From Pseudorhodoferax sp047601025 (GTDB lineage Bacteria > Pseudomonadota > Gammaproteobacteria > Burkholderiales > Burkholderiaceae_C): a stretch of 64,000 nucleotides of DNA. The notes beneath the pieces were generated by a model that saw only the letters and a list, made by a program, of their open reading frames with translations, was not told the origin of the DNA and did no database searches. The stretch spans positions 4,340,001 through 4,404,000 of the forward strand of contig NZ_JASGJZ010000001.1 in the NCBI RefSeq assembly GCF_047601025.1, written 5' to 3'. Below are positions 26,380 through 34,636 of the stretch, piece by piece (within the stretch, counting starts at the first letter, position 1; each line of letters opens with the position of its first letter). Both the position numbers and the translations under genes were made by a program.

Positions 26380-28112
26380 ACCGCAAAGACATCGAAGGTT
26401 TCTTCCGAACCTTGCTTCTCGGCGACTTTGAAGAAGGCCAGCAGAACACCTCCGCCATGATCGTCGGAGGGTTGATCTCGATGATCCCCGTGCTCGACCA
26501 AGTGCTCGATGTACGCGACATCGCCGGCTCGATCTATCGCGTCAACAACAAGGGCGGTTTTGATAAAGCCACCACCGATGATGTCGTGACGGTCGCGTTC
26601 GCTGCCTTCGGCGCCGTGCCGGCGGTCGGCAGCGCCTTCAAGACCGCGTTCAAGCCGATGTGGAACAACCGTCGTGCGGCCAAGGGCATGGTTCAAGGCG
26701 GGATGAAGGCCATCGAGTCCATGCTCGGGCTGGGCAAAGGAGGTGCGGTCACCTGGGTGCGCAAGGAGGTTCTGGGCAAGTGGGCGGGTCGCACGCAGGA
26801 GGCCATCGCCAAGGCCAATGAAGCGCTGGAGGCGGTGATAAGCCTGAACCGCACGATTGCCAACCTCAAGGGCTGGAAGGATTGGCTGGTGCCTGATTCG
26901 ATCCAGGCCTTGGCCAGAGCGCTGCTGCCGGGCTTGACCAGCATGCGCGGCAAGCTGGCCGCGCCGCTGGAGCGCGGTAGCCGGGAGATCCGCGAGTTGC
27001 TGGAAGACCTGCTGGGCGAACGCGCAGCCGCAGTGGTGATGGCTGTAGGCCAGCGCGCCGTGCCGGCCAGTGCGATCCCTGGCACGCGCCCGCGCAACGG
27101 CCACAACGCCGCAGCGCTCAAGCCCAAGGGCAATGCGCCGGCACGCCAGAAACCCAAGACCACCGGACCTTCGCCGACCACCGAAGTGAAGCCCGGCGCG
27201 GGCAGCAAGCACAGCGGTGTGCAGGCGACCGGCACGCTGATCGACATCGGCAACGCTGTGCTGGGGGTCAGCGGCGAGCACATTGCCGACTACATCTGCG
27301 CTAAGAAGTTTGGTTGGGGCAAGGGCTGGAAGGAGCACGACGCGGGCAACCAGGGCCGGTGGTCCAGCAAGCCGGACAAGGACACCGTGGGCAAGCTGAG
27401 CAAGGGCGGCAGCCCCAAGGTGGCGCATGCGCTGTACAAGCTCACCGATGGCGCCAACGGCACCGGCATCGATGCGGTGTGGCGGGCCGAAGGCCACAAT
27501 GGCGGCAAACCCTATGCCATCGTGGAAGCCAAGGCCAGTGCGGACGAAGACGGGCCCAAGTTCATGCGCAGGAAGAACAACACGCGCAAGCCCAGCGTAG
27601 CCAGCAAGCTGGGGGTATCCGGCGCGGTCGATCCGAGCCAGTTGCTCGAACCGCTGGACGACGCCGGCAGCGCATCCGCGGGGGGCAAGGGCAAGCCCGG
27701 CGGCGGCAAACCCGGGGGTGGCAAGCCTGGGGCGGGCAAGCCCAAGGCGACGACGGGCACCGGCAACTCTGCATCAGGAACTTCACAGTCCGCGGGTGCG
27801 AGACCAAGCAAGTCGATATTGGTGCAGATGAGCAGGGAATGGATTCGGGAAAACTTGGAAAGTGCAGTTGGCTCATTAGCGGCTGACATTCGGCGCCGCG
27901 GCTACACGCGCCACCTGTTTTTCAGTCCGCTGTATCACCCTTGCGCTGAACGTCACGCAGAAGCACGTTTGAAGGGCGAAGCTGCTGCAACACACGCTGA
28001 CCATGACGCGATTCACTACACCGAATCTGAAATCAAGATCGCAGTGAATAAGCGTAAGGCAAGCCTGAGGGGTAAATATGGTCCGCTCCCGAGCCTTTCC
28101 CAGGAGTCGTAA
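26376..28112 (+). CDS. PoNe-type DNase toxin, T6SS cargo
   Basis: A 578-residue polymorphic-toxin nuclease. Residues 1-95 form a hydrophobic pre-toxin-like region (MIVGGLISMIPVLDQVLDVR; DDVVTVAFAAFGAVPAVGSA). A long helical linker follows. The nuclease domain starts near residue 297 (VSGEHIADYICAKKFGWG). The PD-(D/E)xK signature is GIDAVWR, with Asp365, followed by YAIVEAKAS, with Glu384 and Lys386. This is the PoNe arrangement. A Gly/Lys/Pro repeat (GKPGGGKPGGGKPGAGKPK) precedes an unassigned C-terminal region. It overlaps the vgrG remnant upstream and the PoNi-like gene downstream (TAATG). Expected action: DNA degradation in recipient cells. Confidence 0.8.
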   Translation: MNRKDIEGFFRTLLLGDFEEGQQNTSAMIVGGLISMIPVLDQVLDVRDIAGSIYRVNNKGGFDKATTDDVVTVAFAAFGAVPAVGSAFKTAFKPMWNNRRAAKGMVQGGMKAIESMLGLGKGGAVTWVRKEVLGKWAGRTQEAIAKANEALEAVISLNRTIANLKGWKDWLVPDSIQALARALLPGLTSMRGKLAAPLERGSREIRELLEDLLGERAAAVVMAVGQRAVPASAIPGTRPRNGHNAAALKPKGNAPARQKPKTTGPSPTTEVKPGAGSKHSGVQATGTLIDIGNAVLGVSGEHIADYICAKKFGWGKGWKEHDAGNQGRWSSKPDKDTVGKLSKGGSPKVAHALYKLTDGANGTGIDAVWRAEGHNGGKPYAIVEAKASADEDGPKFMRRKNNTRKPSVASKLGVSGAVDPSQLLEPLDDAGSASAGGKGKPGGGKPGGGKPGAGKPKATTGTGNSASGTSQSAGARPSKSILVQMSREWIRENLESAVGSLAADIRRRGYTRHLFFSPLYHPCAERHAEARLKGEAAATHADHDAIHYTESEIKIAVNKRKASLRGKYGPLPSLSQES

Positions 28113-29113
28113 TGCCAAGAGTTTATCCAATGGAATTCGAGTTCAACCGGCGTCAACCCTTTGCAAGTGCCGTTCATAGCTTGGCCCGCATTGACTATCT
28201 TCTGTCAGAGCGGGACTACTGGCGTGATGGGCTAGGTGACGACGGGGATACACCCGAAGAGAAAAAGATGCTGGCAGGCATGACGCACGCCAGTTTTGCA
28301 TACGAGCTGTACTCCTTGCGCTACACCGCAGGTGCTCCTATTTCCACATTGCGTGCCGAGCTGACTTCAGTAGTTGAAGCCTACGAGCGCTACCAGAAGG
28401 CTTTGGAGGTTTACGAGCAGATTCCGCAGGTGGCCCCCCTCGGCTTCGACGACCTGAAAGACTATGAGCGCGCCCTGCAACTGGTCAGCTTGTGCTACCT
28501 GCTGCATCGCCGCGACCTGCTGCCACGCTTGCGCGCGCTGTTCGACCCCGCCTATGGCGGGGAAGACACGGTGTATGAAGACCTGATGTCTTTCGACGTG
28601 GCCGGGCGCGCCGACGTTGACCAGTGGTACCACGCCGAGCCTTACACGCGATTGGTCAACTCCATGTACCTCGACCAACCCGAGGCGAATGTCGAACTGA
28701 AGGCGTATTGCGAGTCCTGGTACAAGTGCTTCGAGTACGCGCCTTGGCACAACAGCCATACGCGAATCGAAGGCACCGAAGGCGACTACTTCGGCTATTG
28801 GGCCTTCGAGGCGGGTGCCGTAGCGCTGCTTTACGACCTCGACGACAGCGCCATTGACCACATGGTCTACCCCCGCGATCTGGTCGCCTGGGCACGAGAC
28901 AACAGCGCGCTGAGCGAAGAAGATTCCGCTGGCATTGCTCGGCTGCGGGTCATGGCTGGCGAACCGTGCCCGCGCGCGGGTTGGTGGGTGACGCCGGCCA
29001 AGGCAAACAGCAGGCGGCGCCTTGAAGCCGGCGAAACGATGCCTTCGCTCGGTGGCGACTACGGTACCACCATCTGGCAGTGGGACGAGCGTCAGGACGG
29101 TGGCCTCGCATAG
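28112..29113 (+). CDS. PoNi-type immunity protein (DUF1910/DUF1911-like)
   Basis: A 333-residue soluble protein. The N-terminal helical half (HSLARIDYLLSERDYWRDG; SFAYELYSLRYTAGAPISTL) and the second half (DYFGYWAFEAGAVALLYDLD; HMVYPRDLVAWARDN) match the DUF1910-DUF1911 pattern of PoNi proteins, which bind and neutralise PoNe DNases. It follows the toxin with a 1-bp overlap, so co-translation is assured. The last 50 residues (GEPCPRAGWWVTPAKANSRR; GDYGTTIWQWDERQD) are not typical of PoNi as I know it and closely match the tail of the Imm71/72-like protein at 18310-19410, suggesting a chimera. Confidence 0.8.
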   Translation: MPRVYPMEFEFNRRQPFASAVHSLARIDYLLSERDYWRDGLGDDGDTPEEKKMLAGMTHASFAYELYSLRYTAGAPISTLRAELTSVVEAYERYQKALEVYEQIPQVAPLGFDDLKDYERALQLVSLCYLLHRRDLLPRLRALFDPAYGGEDTVYEDLMSFDVAGRADVDQWYHAEPYTRLVNSMYLDQPEANVELKAYCESWYKCFEYAPWHNSHTRIEGTEGDYFGYWAFEAGAVALLYDLDDSAIDHMVYPRDLVAWARDNSALSEEDSAGIARLRVMAGEPCPRAGWWVTPAKANSRRRLEAGETMPSLGGDYGTTIWQWDERQDGGLA

Positions 29114-29561
29114 CGCTGTTTCCGAAGGGCCGGGGGTCACCGGTGATGGGCGTGGGTTGGGTACTGTAACCGGATGCCGTCCAGGGAAGGGCCGGGCAAG
29201 GGGCGTTTGGCTGCACGCGTGGATGAAGGACGATGGTGCGAGGCGCCATCGCGTCGGGCGGTGGTTTCGCGATCAGCATGGCGGACTTCGATCGAAGTCC
29301 TGAGCCAAGGCGGGATTCGGGCCGGGGATTGAAGGTGGGATTGGGAGTGGCATGGGATGCCGGGATAGGGCACGATTTCGGTGAAATGGGCTTTAATCCT
29401 TCCTATACTGCGTCGAATGGCTCAAGAATGAAAATTTTCATATTCTCCCCCGGCCTCGCTCATCGTTCGCAATGGGACGATAGGTTCTCCCGAGACAAAA
29501 AATCAATGGCAACGCTGGCCTCCATTCAGCAACAGGAGAACCACCCAAAAGAGGAGAGGAC
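29114..29561. other. Intergenic region, 448 bp, without a supported gene
   Basis: No open frame here has convincing coding character. The first 250 bp are GC-rich and G-heavy, and the last 150 bp are AT-richer. An 18-bp perfect palindrome lies at 29283-29300. TATACT at 29402-29407 could be a -10 element, though I see no good -35. GAGGAG just before 29562 is a strong ribosome binding site for the next gene. This is the junction between the PoNe cassette and the decayed Tli4 gene. Confidence 0.6.
29283..29300. promoter_or_regulatory. 18-bp perfect palindrome (possible operator)
   Basis: GGACTTCGATCGAAGTCC is its own reverse complement over 18 bases. It lies in a gene-free stretch about 260 bp before the tli pseudogene. 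Perfect palindromes of this length fit a dimeric repressor site, but no regulator in the window is obviously linked to it. Confidence 0.3.
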
Positions 29562-30615
29562 ATGAGCGCCATTCCCGCCGGAATAACAATAAAAATCTTC
29601 ACGGCATTTCTTCTGCTGAGCACACAAATGGCCAATGGCACACCATTGGCGCCGGAGGATTCTCACCCATCCGTGCCTGAATTCGTAGGCAGGCTGAAAT
29701 TCTCACTTCTTGGACAATCTGAAGTTTCCGCATATCGATTCAAAAGACTTCAGGAGGAAATTCAACAAGAATCAAATCAGCAATGGCTTGAATTTCTTGA
29801 TGGTGCTGACGGCTCATACGGAAGAATTAGTACTCTCGGCAGCCACGGTTATATCAGCCATCCGCTAAAAATCTCCGAATTCGCAGGCTTGCTTTCCGAT
29901 GTAAAAGAATGGCAAGGAAGAGCGCGCAAAATTTCAAACAAGCAGACCGCGCGAAGCGGTGACCCAGGAAAAAGAGTTTTCTCAGAAATTAATATCGGAG
30001 CTCAAGATAGTGTCGCATGGCAATTTAACGGCGCGTACCGATTCTTCGTTCGAATTGGAGACAGCGCTCTGCTATGGACAGTGAGCGCAGAAATCGCGAA
30101 AGATCAAATTACGCCAAACACTCCAGAGCAACTAATCACTGGTGCGAGAGCACGATCACTATACGAAATACCTTCCGATTCGGGGGTTTGCACTCCATAT
30201 GCTCTTTTCCGATAAGGGAGGAGCGACACGAGATATTCGTTCACTCTATAGATTGATCGATCAACCCGATGTGCAAATCCTACTTAAAGATGCAACAGCA
30301 GCGGCCTATGAACCAGGAGTCCGCACTATCAACAATGAACCGGAGCTAGTGACCGTAGGCTTCTGGAGTCGATTACTTACACGGGCTAAAGAAGTGAGAC
30401 CCCTCTGGTCTCCCAGTACGCGCCAAGTGAAAATTGCTGGCTATTCGGGACTGGTTTCATTTGTGAAGCTCACACGCGATGAAAACACTATTGACTATGG
30501 ATATTTGGTGGTCGTGCGAGGAGACCCAAAAGCCAAAGAGGATACCCCTGACTTGATGCTCTACATCATCCAAAACAGTAAGCAGGCCATGCGCAAGGGC
30601 AATGACCCGGGATGC
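29562..30615 (+). pseudogene. Tli4-like immunity gene, frameshifted and 3'-truncated
   Basis: ATG 29562 follows a strong GAGGAG. The N-terminus has a signal-like segment (KIFTAFLLLSTQMANG). The reading frame runs to SDSGVCTPYALFR and stops near 30215. The +1 frame continues as FSDKGGATRDIRSLYRLIDQ, which aligns with GICTPHGFFADPAGGTERDS of the Tli4 protein at 4052-5419, so one T is missing from a T run near 30205. Homology ends near SKQAMRKGNDP at about 30610 and the family C-terminus is absent. No lipase gene is beside it, so it is an orphan, decayed immunity gene. Confidence 0.65.
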
Positions 30616-30702
30616 GTTCATCTCGATGGCCGAGCAAGTGTCTGCAAGCGTTCAGCGTCGAGAAGTTACAATCAGATAATCATCTGGCGCAGCATGATTG
30701 TC

Positions 30703-31111
30703 ACGCCAGTTGTGCAGGCGGCACTTCCTGTACTTTCTGAGCGTGCGGCCGTGGCTGGCGCTCGCGAGGGGCGACTCCCGCGGGATTCACGAGTCGCGCG
30801 GAATCATCACTGCATGAGGATTGAAAAATTCGTTGCCCCTTCAATGTCGTGATCTTCAAGATTAATTTGTAAGAGCCAAGCAATCGCTCAGCGCCGTTGA
30901 TGGCATCCTGCAACGAACGGAAGGCTCGCGTCTCATCAAGCGCATGGACTTTTTCCGTCATGTTTTTTTCAAGGATTACGTCCGTATGCATAAGGTACTC
31001 ATCGCCGACCTTCTGGGATCTGACGCTTGTCCACTTGATCCCATCCTTGCCGGCCAGTTGCGTGGAAACGCCAACCTGCTTTCCGCGCTCAATAATATCT
31101 GTTGATGGCAT
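30703..31111 (-). CDS. Hypothetical short protein, doubtful
   Basis: The minus-strand frame from ATG 31111 gives about 135 residues (MPSTDIIERGKQVGVSTQLA; WTSVRSQKVGDEYLMHTDVI; ALDETRAFRSLQDAINGAER). I do not recognise it. The first 95 residues have ordinary protein composition, but the last 40 are Pro/Arg-rich and look like read-through into junction sequence, so it may be a truncated gene. It is divergent from the DKNYY-like gene at 31210. Confidence 0.35.
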
Positions 31112-31209
31112 ATCGCCCCGGCGAAACCCGCGCCGATGCTTGCTCTTGGCCTGTGCGAGGGGCATTTAACCAGACCGTAATGATCCTTCCCATACCCAGG
31201 ATTCGACCG

Positions 31210-32166
31210 ATGTTCAAACTAGAGCGGCTCATAGCCTGGCTGAGGCCCGTGGTTGCAATCTGTGCCTGGCTCCTCCTCGCTCCTCCTTGTTTCGCCATCG
31301 AGAGATACGAATGCAGGGAGCATTGGTACAACCAGGGCATAGTCGCTTCCCATGACCGTCCGGCTGACCGAGTGGCCAGTTGCAAGAGAGCCGGCCCAGC
31401 CGGTCGCTGGGTAGGCGAGCACTACCTGGTGGTGGGAGGCAAAGCTTATTGGACCTTCTTCGAGAAGGAGCGCCACAGTCCCTGTTCCGGCAGGGGAAGC
31501 GGTGCCCTCGGCAACATGGCCGACCCCGTCTGTTACCTGCCTTCGCGCCTGCAGATTCACCGTACGATGGAAATACGCAAATTCTGGCTGGTGAGCGAGG
31601 ATGGCGATAATTTTCGGCTGATGGGTTCCCATCGCACGGATCTGGTTGTCTGGCAACGACAACAACTGAACCGTTATGCTGCGGATCGAACGGCTGTTTA
31701 CCTGAATGACGAAAAACTACCGGAGGCGGATCCACAAACTTTCGAAGTGCTCTTTCCGTATGGTAGCGATACCGAGTGGCAGGATTTCTACTTCGCCCGC
31801 GACCGGCACAATACCTATATCGACACATATCTCGTCCCCGACATCGATCTGGGCAAGATAGCGTGGCTGCCACTGCGATGCATTGAGGGGTCGATCAGCT
31901 GCCGGGATTCCGCCGATCACGTTGCCCGTATCGGCATCGTCGGGCGGGATATTGTGTTCCTGCGCGATGGAAACCGGCCCACTGTATTCCGTAACCAGGC
32001 GAAACCGGACCTGCTCTGTTTTCGTTTCTCGTATACCAGCTATTGCCGAATCGATGGCAAACTCTATGCGATCCAGCCGGCTTTCGAAGCAGAGGCACGC
32101 CTGATCGTGCAGGATCCAGCGCTCCAGCGGGATTTCGATGCGAGGCTGGCGGCTGGTAAGCCATGA
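31210..32166 (+). CDS. Secreted DKNYY-like protein
   Basis: A 318-residue protein. ATG 31210 is chosen because the signal peptide begins there (MFKLERLIAWLRPVVAICAW, then LLLAPPCFA); longer upstream in-frame starts would bury it. The mature part has repeated aromatic-acidic units of the DKNYY type (YAADRTAVYLNDEKLPEADP followed by QTFEVLFPYG; FYFARDRHNTYIDTYLVPDI). These proteins are exported, of unknown biochemical role, and some accompany toxin systems. It has six or more Cys residues, suggesting disulfides in the periplasm. No partner gene is obvious, and the downstream flank is a gene fragment cut by IS21. Confidence 0.65.
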   Translation: MFKLERLIAWLRPVVAICAWLLLAPPCFAIERYECREHWYNQGIVASHDRPADRVASCKRAGPAGRWVGEHYLVVGGKAYWTFFEKERHSPCSGRGSGALGNMADPVCYLPSRLQIHRTMEIRKFWLVSEDGDNFRLMGSHRTDLVVWQRQQLNRYAADRTAVYLNDEKLPEADPQTFEVLFPYGSDTEWQDFYFARDRHNTYIDTYLVPDIDLGKIAWLPLRCIEGSISCRDSADHVARIGIVGRDIVFLRDGNRPTVFRNQAKPDLLCFRFSYTSYCRIDGKLYAIQPAFEAEARLIVQDPALQRDFDARLAAGKP

Positions 32167-32215
32167 GGCTCCTCTGGCGCAGGCTTGAACACCCGTGCAA
32201 GACAGCGTGTCCAGC

Positions 32216-32306
32216 CCAGGGCATCGCGCGGTTGTGCACCTGCAGGGCGGCGCCTACCAGGGGCAACGCATCCTGGCGCCCGAGACCACGCGCCTGATGC
32301 ACCATG
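32216..32306 (+). pseudogene. Fragment of a serine hydrolase (beta-lactamase-like)
   Basis: The frame reads GHRAVVHLQGGAYQGQRILA then PETTRLMHH up to the IS21 end. The pattern G-x-x-x-G-x-R-I-L-(S/A)-P-E-T is typical of the C-terminal region of beta-lactamase/class C-like serine hydrolases. Only 30 codons remain, so this is a relic left by deletion next to the IS. Confidence 0.4.
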
Positions 32307-32343
32307 TGTCAAGGGCATTTCAATTTTCCGCACCCGTGGCGAT

Positions 32344-33202
32344 CTAAATTTCCCCACCCGGTTGTGAACCCTCGTTGTCGTTGGCCCGGATGAGGCTGGC
32401 TTTCAGCTTGTCCTTCAGTCGGTACGAGTTGCCTCGGATGTTCAGCGTCACGGCGTGGTGCAGCAGCCGATCCAGGATGGCGGTGGCGATGATCCGGTCG
32501 CCGAAGACATCGCCCCAGGCCGAGAAGCTCTGGTTGCTCGTCAGGATCATGGGCCCGCGCTCGTAGCGCCGGCTGATCAGCTGGAAGAACAGGTTGGCTC
32601 CCAGCCGGTCGATCGGCAGGTAGCCGATCTCATCGATGATCAGCAGCCTCGGGGTGGCGGTAGACCTTCAGCTTCTCGTCCAGCCGCCCCTCCGCGTGCG
32701 CCCTGGTGAGCACGGCGATCAGGTTGGTCGCCGTGGTGAACAGCACGCGGTAGCCGTTGCCGATGGCTTTGAGGCCCAGCAAGACGGCCAGGTGCGTCTT
32801 GCCCACGCCCGGTGGCCCCAGCACGATGACGTTGTCGCCATGCTCGATGAAGTGGCAACTGGCCAGCGCCTGCACCTGCTTCCTGTCGATGGAGGGCTGG
32901 TAGTCGAGCTCGAAGGTCTCCAGCGGCTTGACGAAGGGCAGCCGCGCCATGGCCGTGCGCATGGCGATGTTCTTGCTGGTCTTGGCTGCCACTTCCTCAC
33001 CGAGCACCTGCTCCAGGAACTCGGCGTAGGGCAGCTCCTGGGCGGCGGCGTGCTGCAGCAGCGCCTCCAGCCGCTCGCCGCTCTTGAGCAGGCGCAGCTT
33101 GCGCAGGTGCTCGCCCAGGCGCTCGAGCTGCACCGGTGTCGTCACGGCCGAGGGCGGCATGACCGCCTGGGCGAGCTTCGGGGTGCGGGTGGTGCTCGTC
33201 AT
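32344..33202 (-). pseudogene. istB: IS21 helper ATPase IstB, frameshifted
   Basis: AAA+ ATPase that assists IstA. The Walker A motif is VIVLGPPGVGKTHLAVLLGL. The frame runs MMTSTTRTPKLAQ to KVYRHPEAADHR and stops near 32630. The family continues RLLIIDEIGYLPIDRLGANL (Walker B) in the other frame to LKASLIRANDNEG and the stop at 32344. One extra C in the CCCC run at about 32653 explains the break. The helper is inactive unless this is a sequence error. Confidence 0.88.
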
Positions 33203-34559
33203 CACGCAGCCTGCCGCGCGGCGTTGAGCAACTGGTCGTAGACACTGAGGTCCCGGACCTGGACGTCGCGTTCGCTGTGCACTGGTGCCGGCCGGTCCGC
33301 GACCACCGCGAAGCGCTGGCGCTGGTTGCGCGGGATGGCCCCGGGTCCATGCTCGGGCAGCACGCTGAGCTGCGCGCGCCCGCCGAGCACCGCGTGCTCG
33401 GCCACCACCTTGCCCTTGTGGCGGATGACCCAGTGGCCACCCTCGCGGGCGACCTGCACGGTCTTGCCGATGAGCCGGAACGGCACGGAGTAGCGGTTGG
33501 CATCGATGGCCACCAGCCAGTCCTCGGCGACCACGCGCTCGCGCACCACCGCCTCCAGGAAGTTGCGCTGGCCGGCGGCGGGCATCAGCGCGCCCCGGCT
33601 TCTTCGGCGAAGCGGTCGATGGGCCGCTGGTGCGTCGTGCCGTGCACGCGCACGTCGGCGATCTCGGCCTGCCAGGCAGCCAGCTGGGCGTTGAAGTCCT
33701 GCAGGTCCCGGAACTGGCGACCGGGCACGAAGTTGCGCTTGATGTACTTCACCACGGACTCGACCTTGCCCTTGGTCTGGGCGCGGTAGGGGTGGCACAG
33801 CCGGATCACGAAGCCCCAGTGGCCGGCAAAGGCCTGGAAGATGGCGTTCAGCTTGGCGCGTCGCACCCCAGTGTCATCCTCGCTCGTGCCGATGGTCCCC
33901 GTGCGCATGCGGTCGTACAGCAGCGTCTGGCACACGCCGCCGAAGTGCGCGAAGGCCCGCTCGTGCGCCGACAGCAGGCTGTCCATGCGCTCGTTCAGGT
34001 AGCCCTCGGCATAGCCGCGCCGGCTGTAGCCCAGCGTCATGACGAACACGTGCACGCGGGCGGGCTGGCCGCCGAACCACACCTTGACCTGGCCCCAGTC
34101 GACCTGCGCCTGCTCGCCCGGTGCGCTCTCAAAGCGCATCTGCGTGACCGCGGCCACCGAGGCGTTCGCGCGCAGCGGCCGCACGGCCACCTTCACCACC
34201 TCGTCGCAGCCGCTGAATCCGCGGCTGCGCAGTTCCTGGTACAGCACCCGCGCGGAGAAGCCGACCTGCGGCGCCCTCGCGCGCAACCAGTCCATGTGCG
34301 CATCGAGCAACGTGGGCCGTGCCACTTCGCGGCTGTATGGCTTCCACTTCTCGCGCCGCAGGCAGCTCCTCACCGTCTTGCGGTCCAGCCCCATCTCCCG
34401 GGCGATCAACGAGACGGCCTGCCCTACAGCACCGCGCTCCCGGATCGCCTGCCATGGCTCCTGGCCAACCACGGCCACCTCCATGCTCCGTTCTCGAACG
34501 GGCACGGTAGCGGCCGGCGCCGCCACGTCTTGCTCTCGCCTCTGTACTTCCTTGTCCAT
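33202..34559 (-). pseudogene. istA: IS21 transposase IstA, frameshifted
   Basis: ATG 34559 follows AAAGGAG. The HTH part (SLIAREMGLDRKTVRSCLRR) and the DDE core (GEQAQVDWGQVKVWFGGQP; LLYDRMRTGTIG; YRAQTKGKVESVVKYIKRNF) are clear. After DRFAEEAGA a 2-base excess in a GCGCGC run at about 33590 gives a stop at 33585. The C-terminal domain resumes in another frame (NFLEAVVRERVVAEDWLVAI; RYSVPFRLIGKTVQVAREGG) and ends overlapping istB. The upstream vgrG remnant reads in frame into this gene, giving a 1071-codon chimeric open frame. Confidence 0.88.
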
Positions 34560-34636
34560 CTCTCGCTCCTTTGCGTTGTCGATGGGTGGGGAAATTTCAG
34601 ATGCCACAACTGGGGATTCTTGGAGTGCCACTGACA

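Larger units (their letters stand above)
32307..34636 (-). mobile_element. IS21-family insertion sequence
   Basis: 2330-bp element with extended terminal repeats that begin TGTCAAGGGCATTTCAA at 32307 and, reversed, TGTCAGTGGCACTCCAA ending at 34636. Both ends continue to a shared AAATTTCCCCACCC block about 50 bp in. It carries istA and istB, both frameshifted. The flanks (CATG left, CCAG right) do not match and belong to unrelated genes, so a deletion followed insertion on at least one side. Confidence 0.92.

Noticed and set aside
27700..27780. A tandem repeat array in the PoNe gene taken as a CRISPR or minisatellite
   Set aside because: It is a short in-frame Gly/Lys/Pro coding repeat (about 15-bp units), consistent with a flexible linker.
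32636..34634. Plus-strand open frames through IS21
   Set aside because: Antisense to istA and istB, which are recognisable despite their frameshifts.
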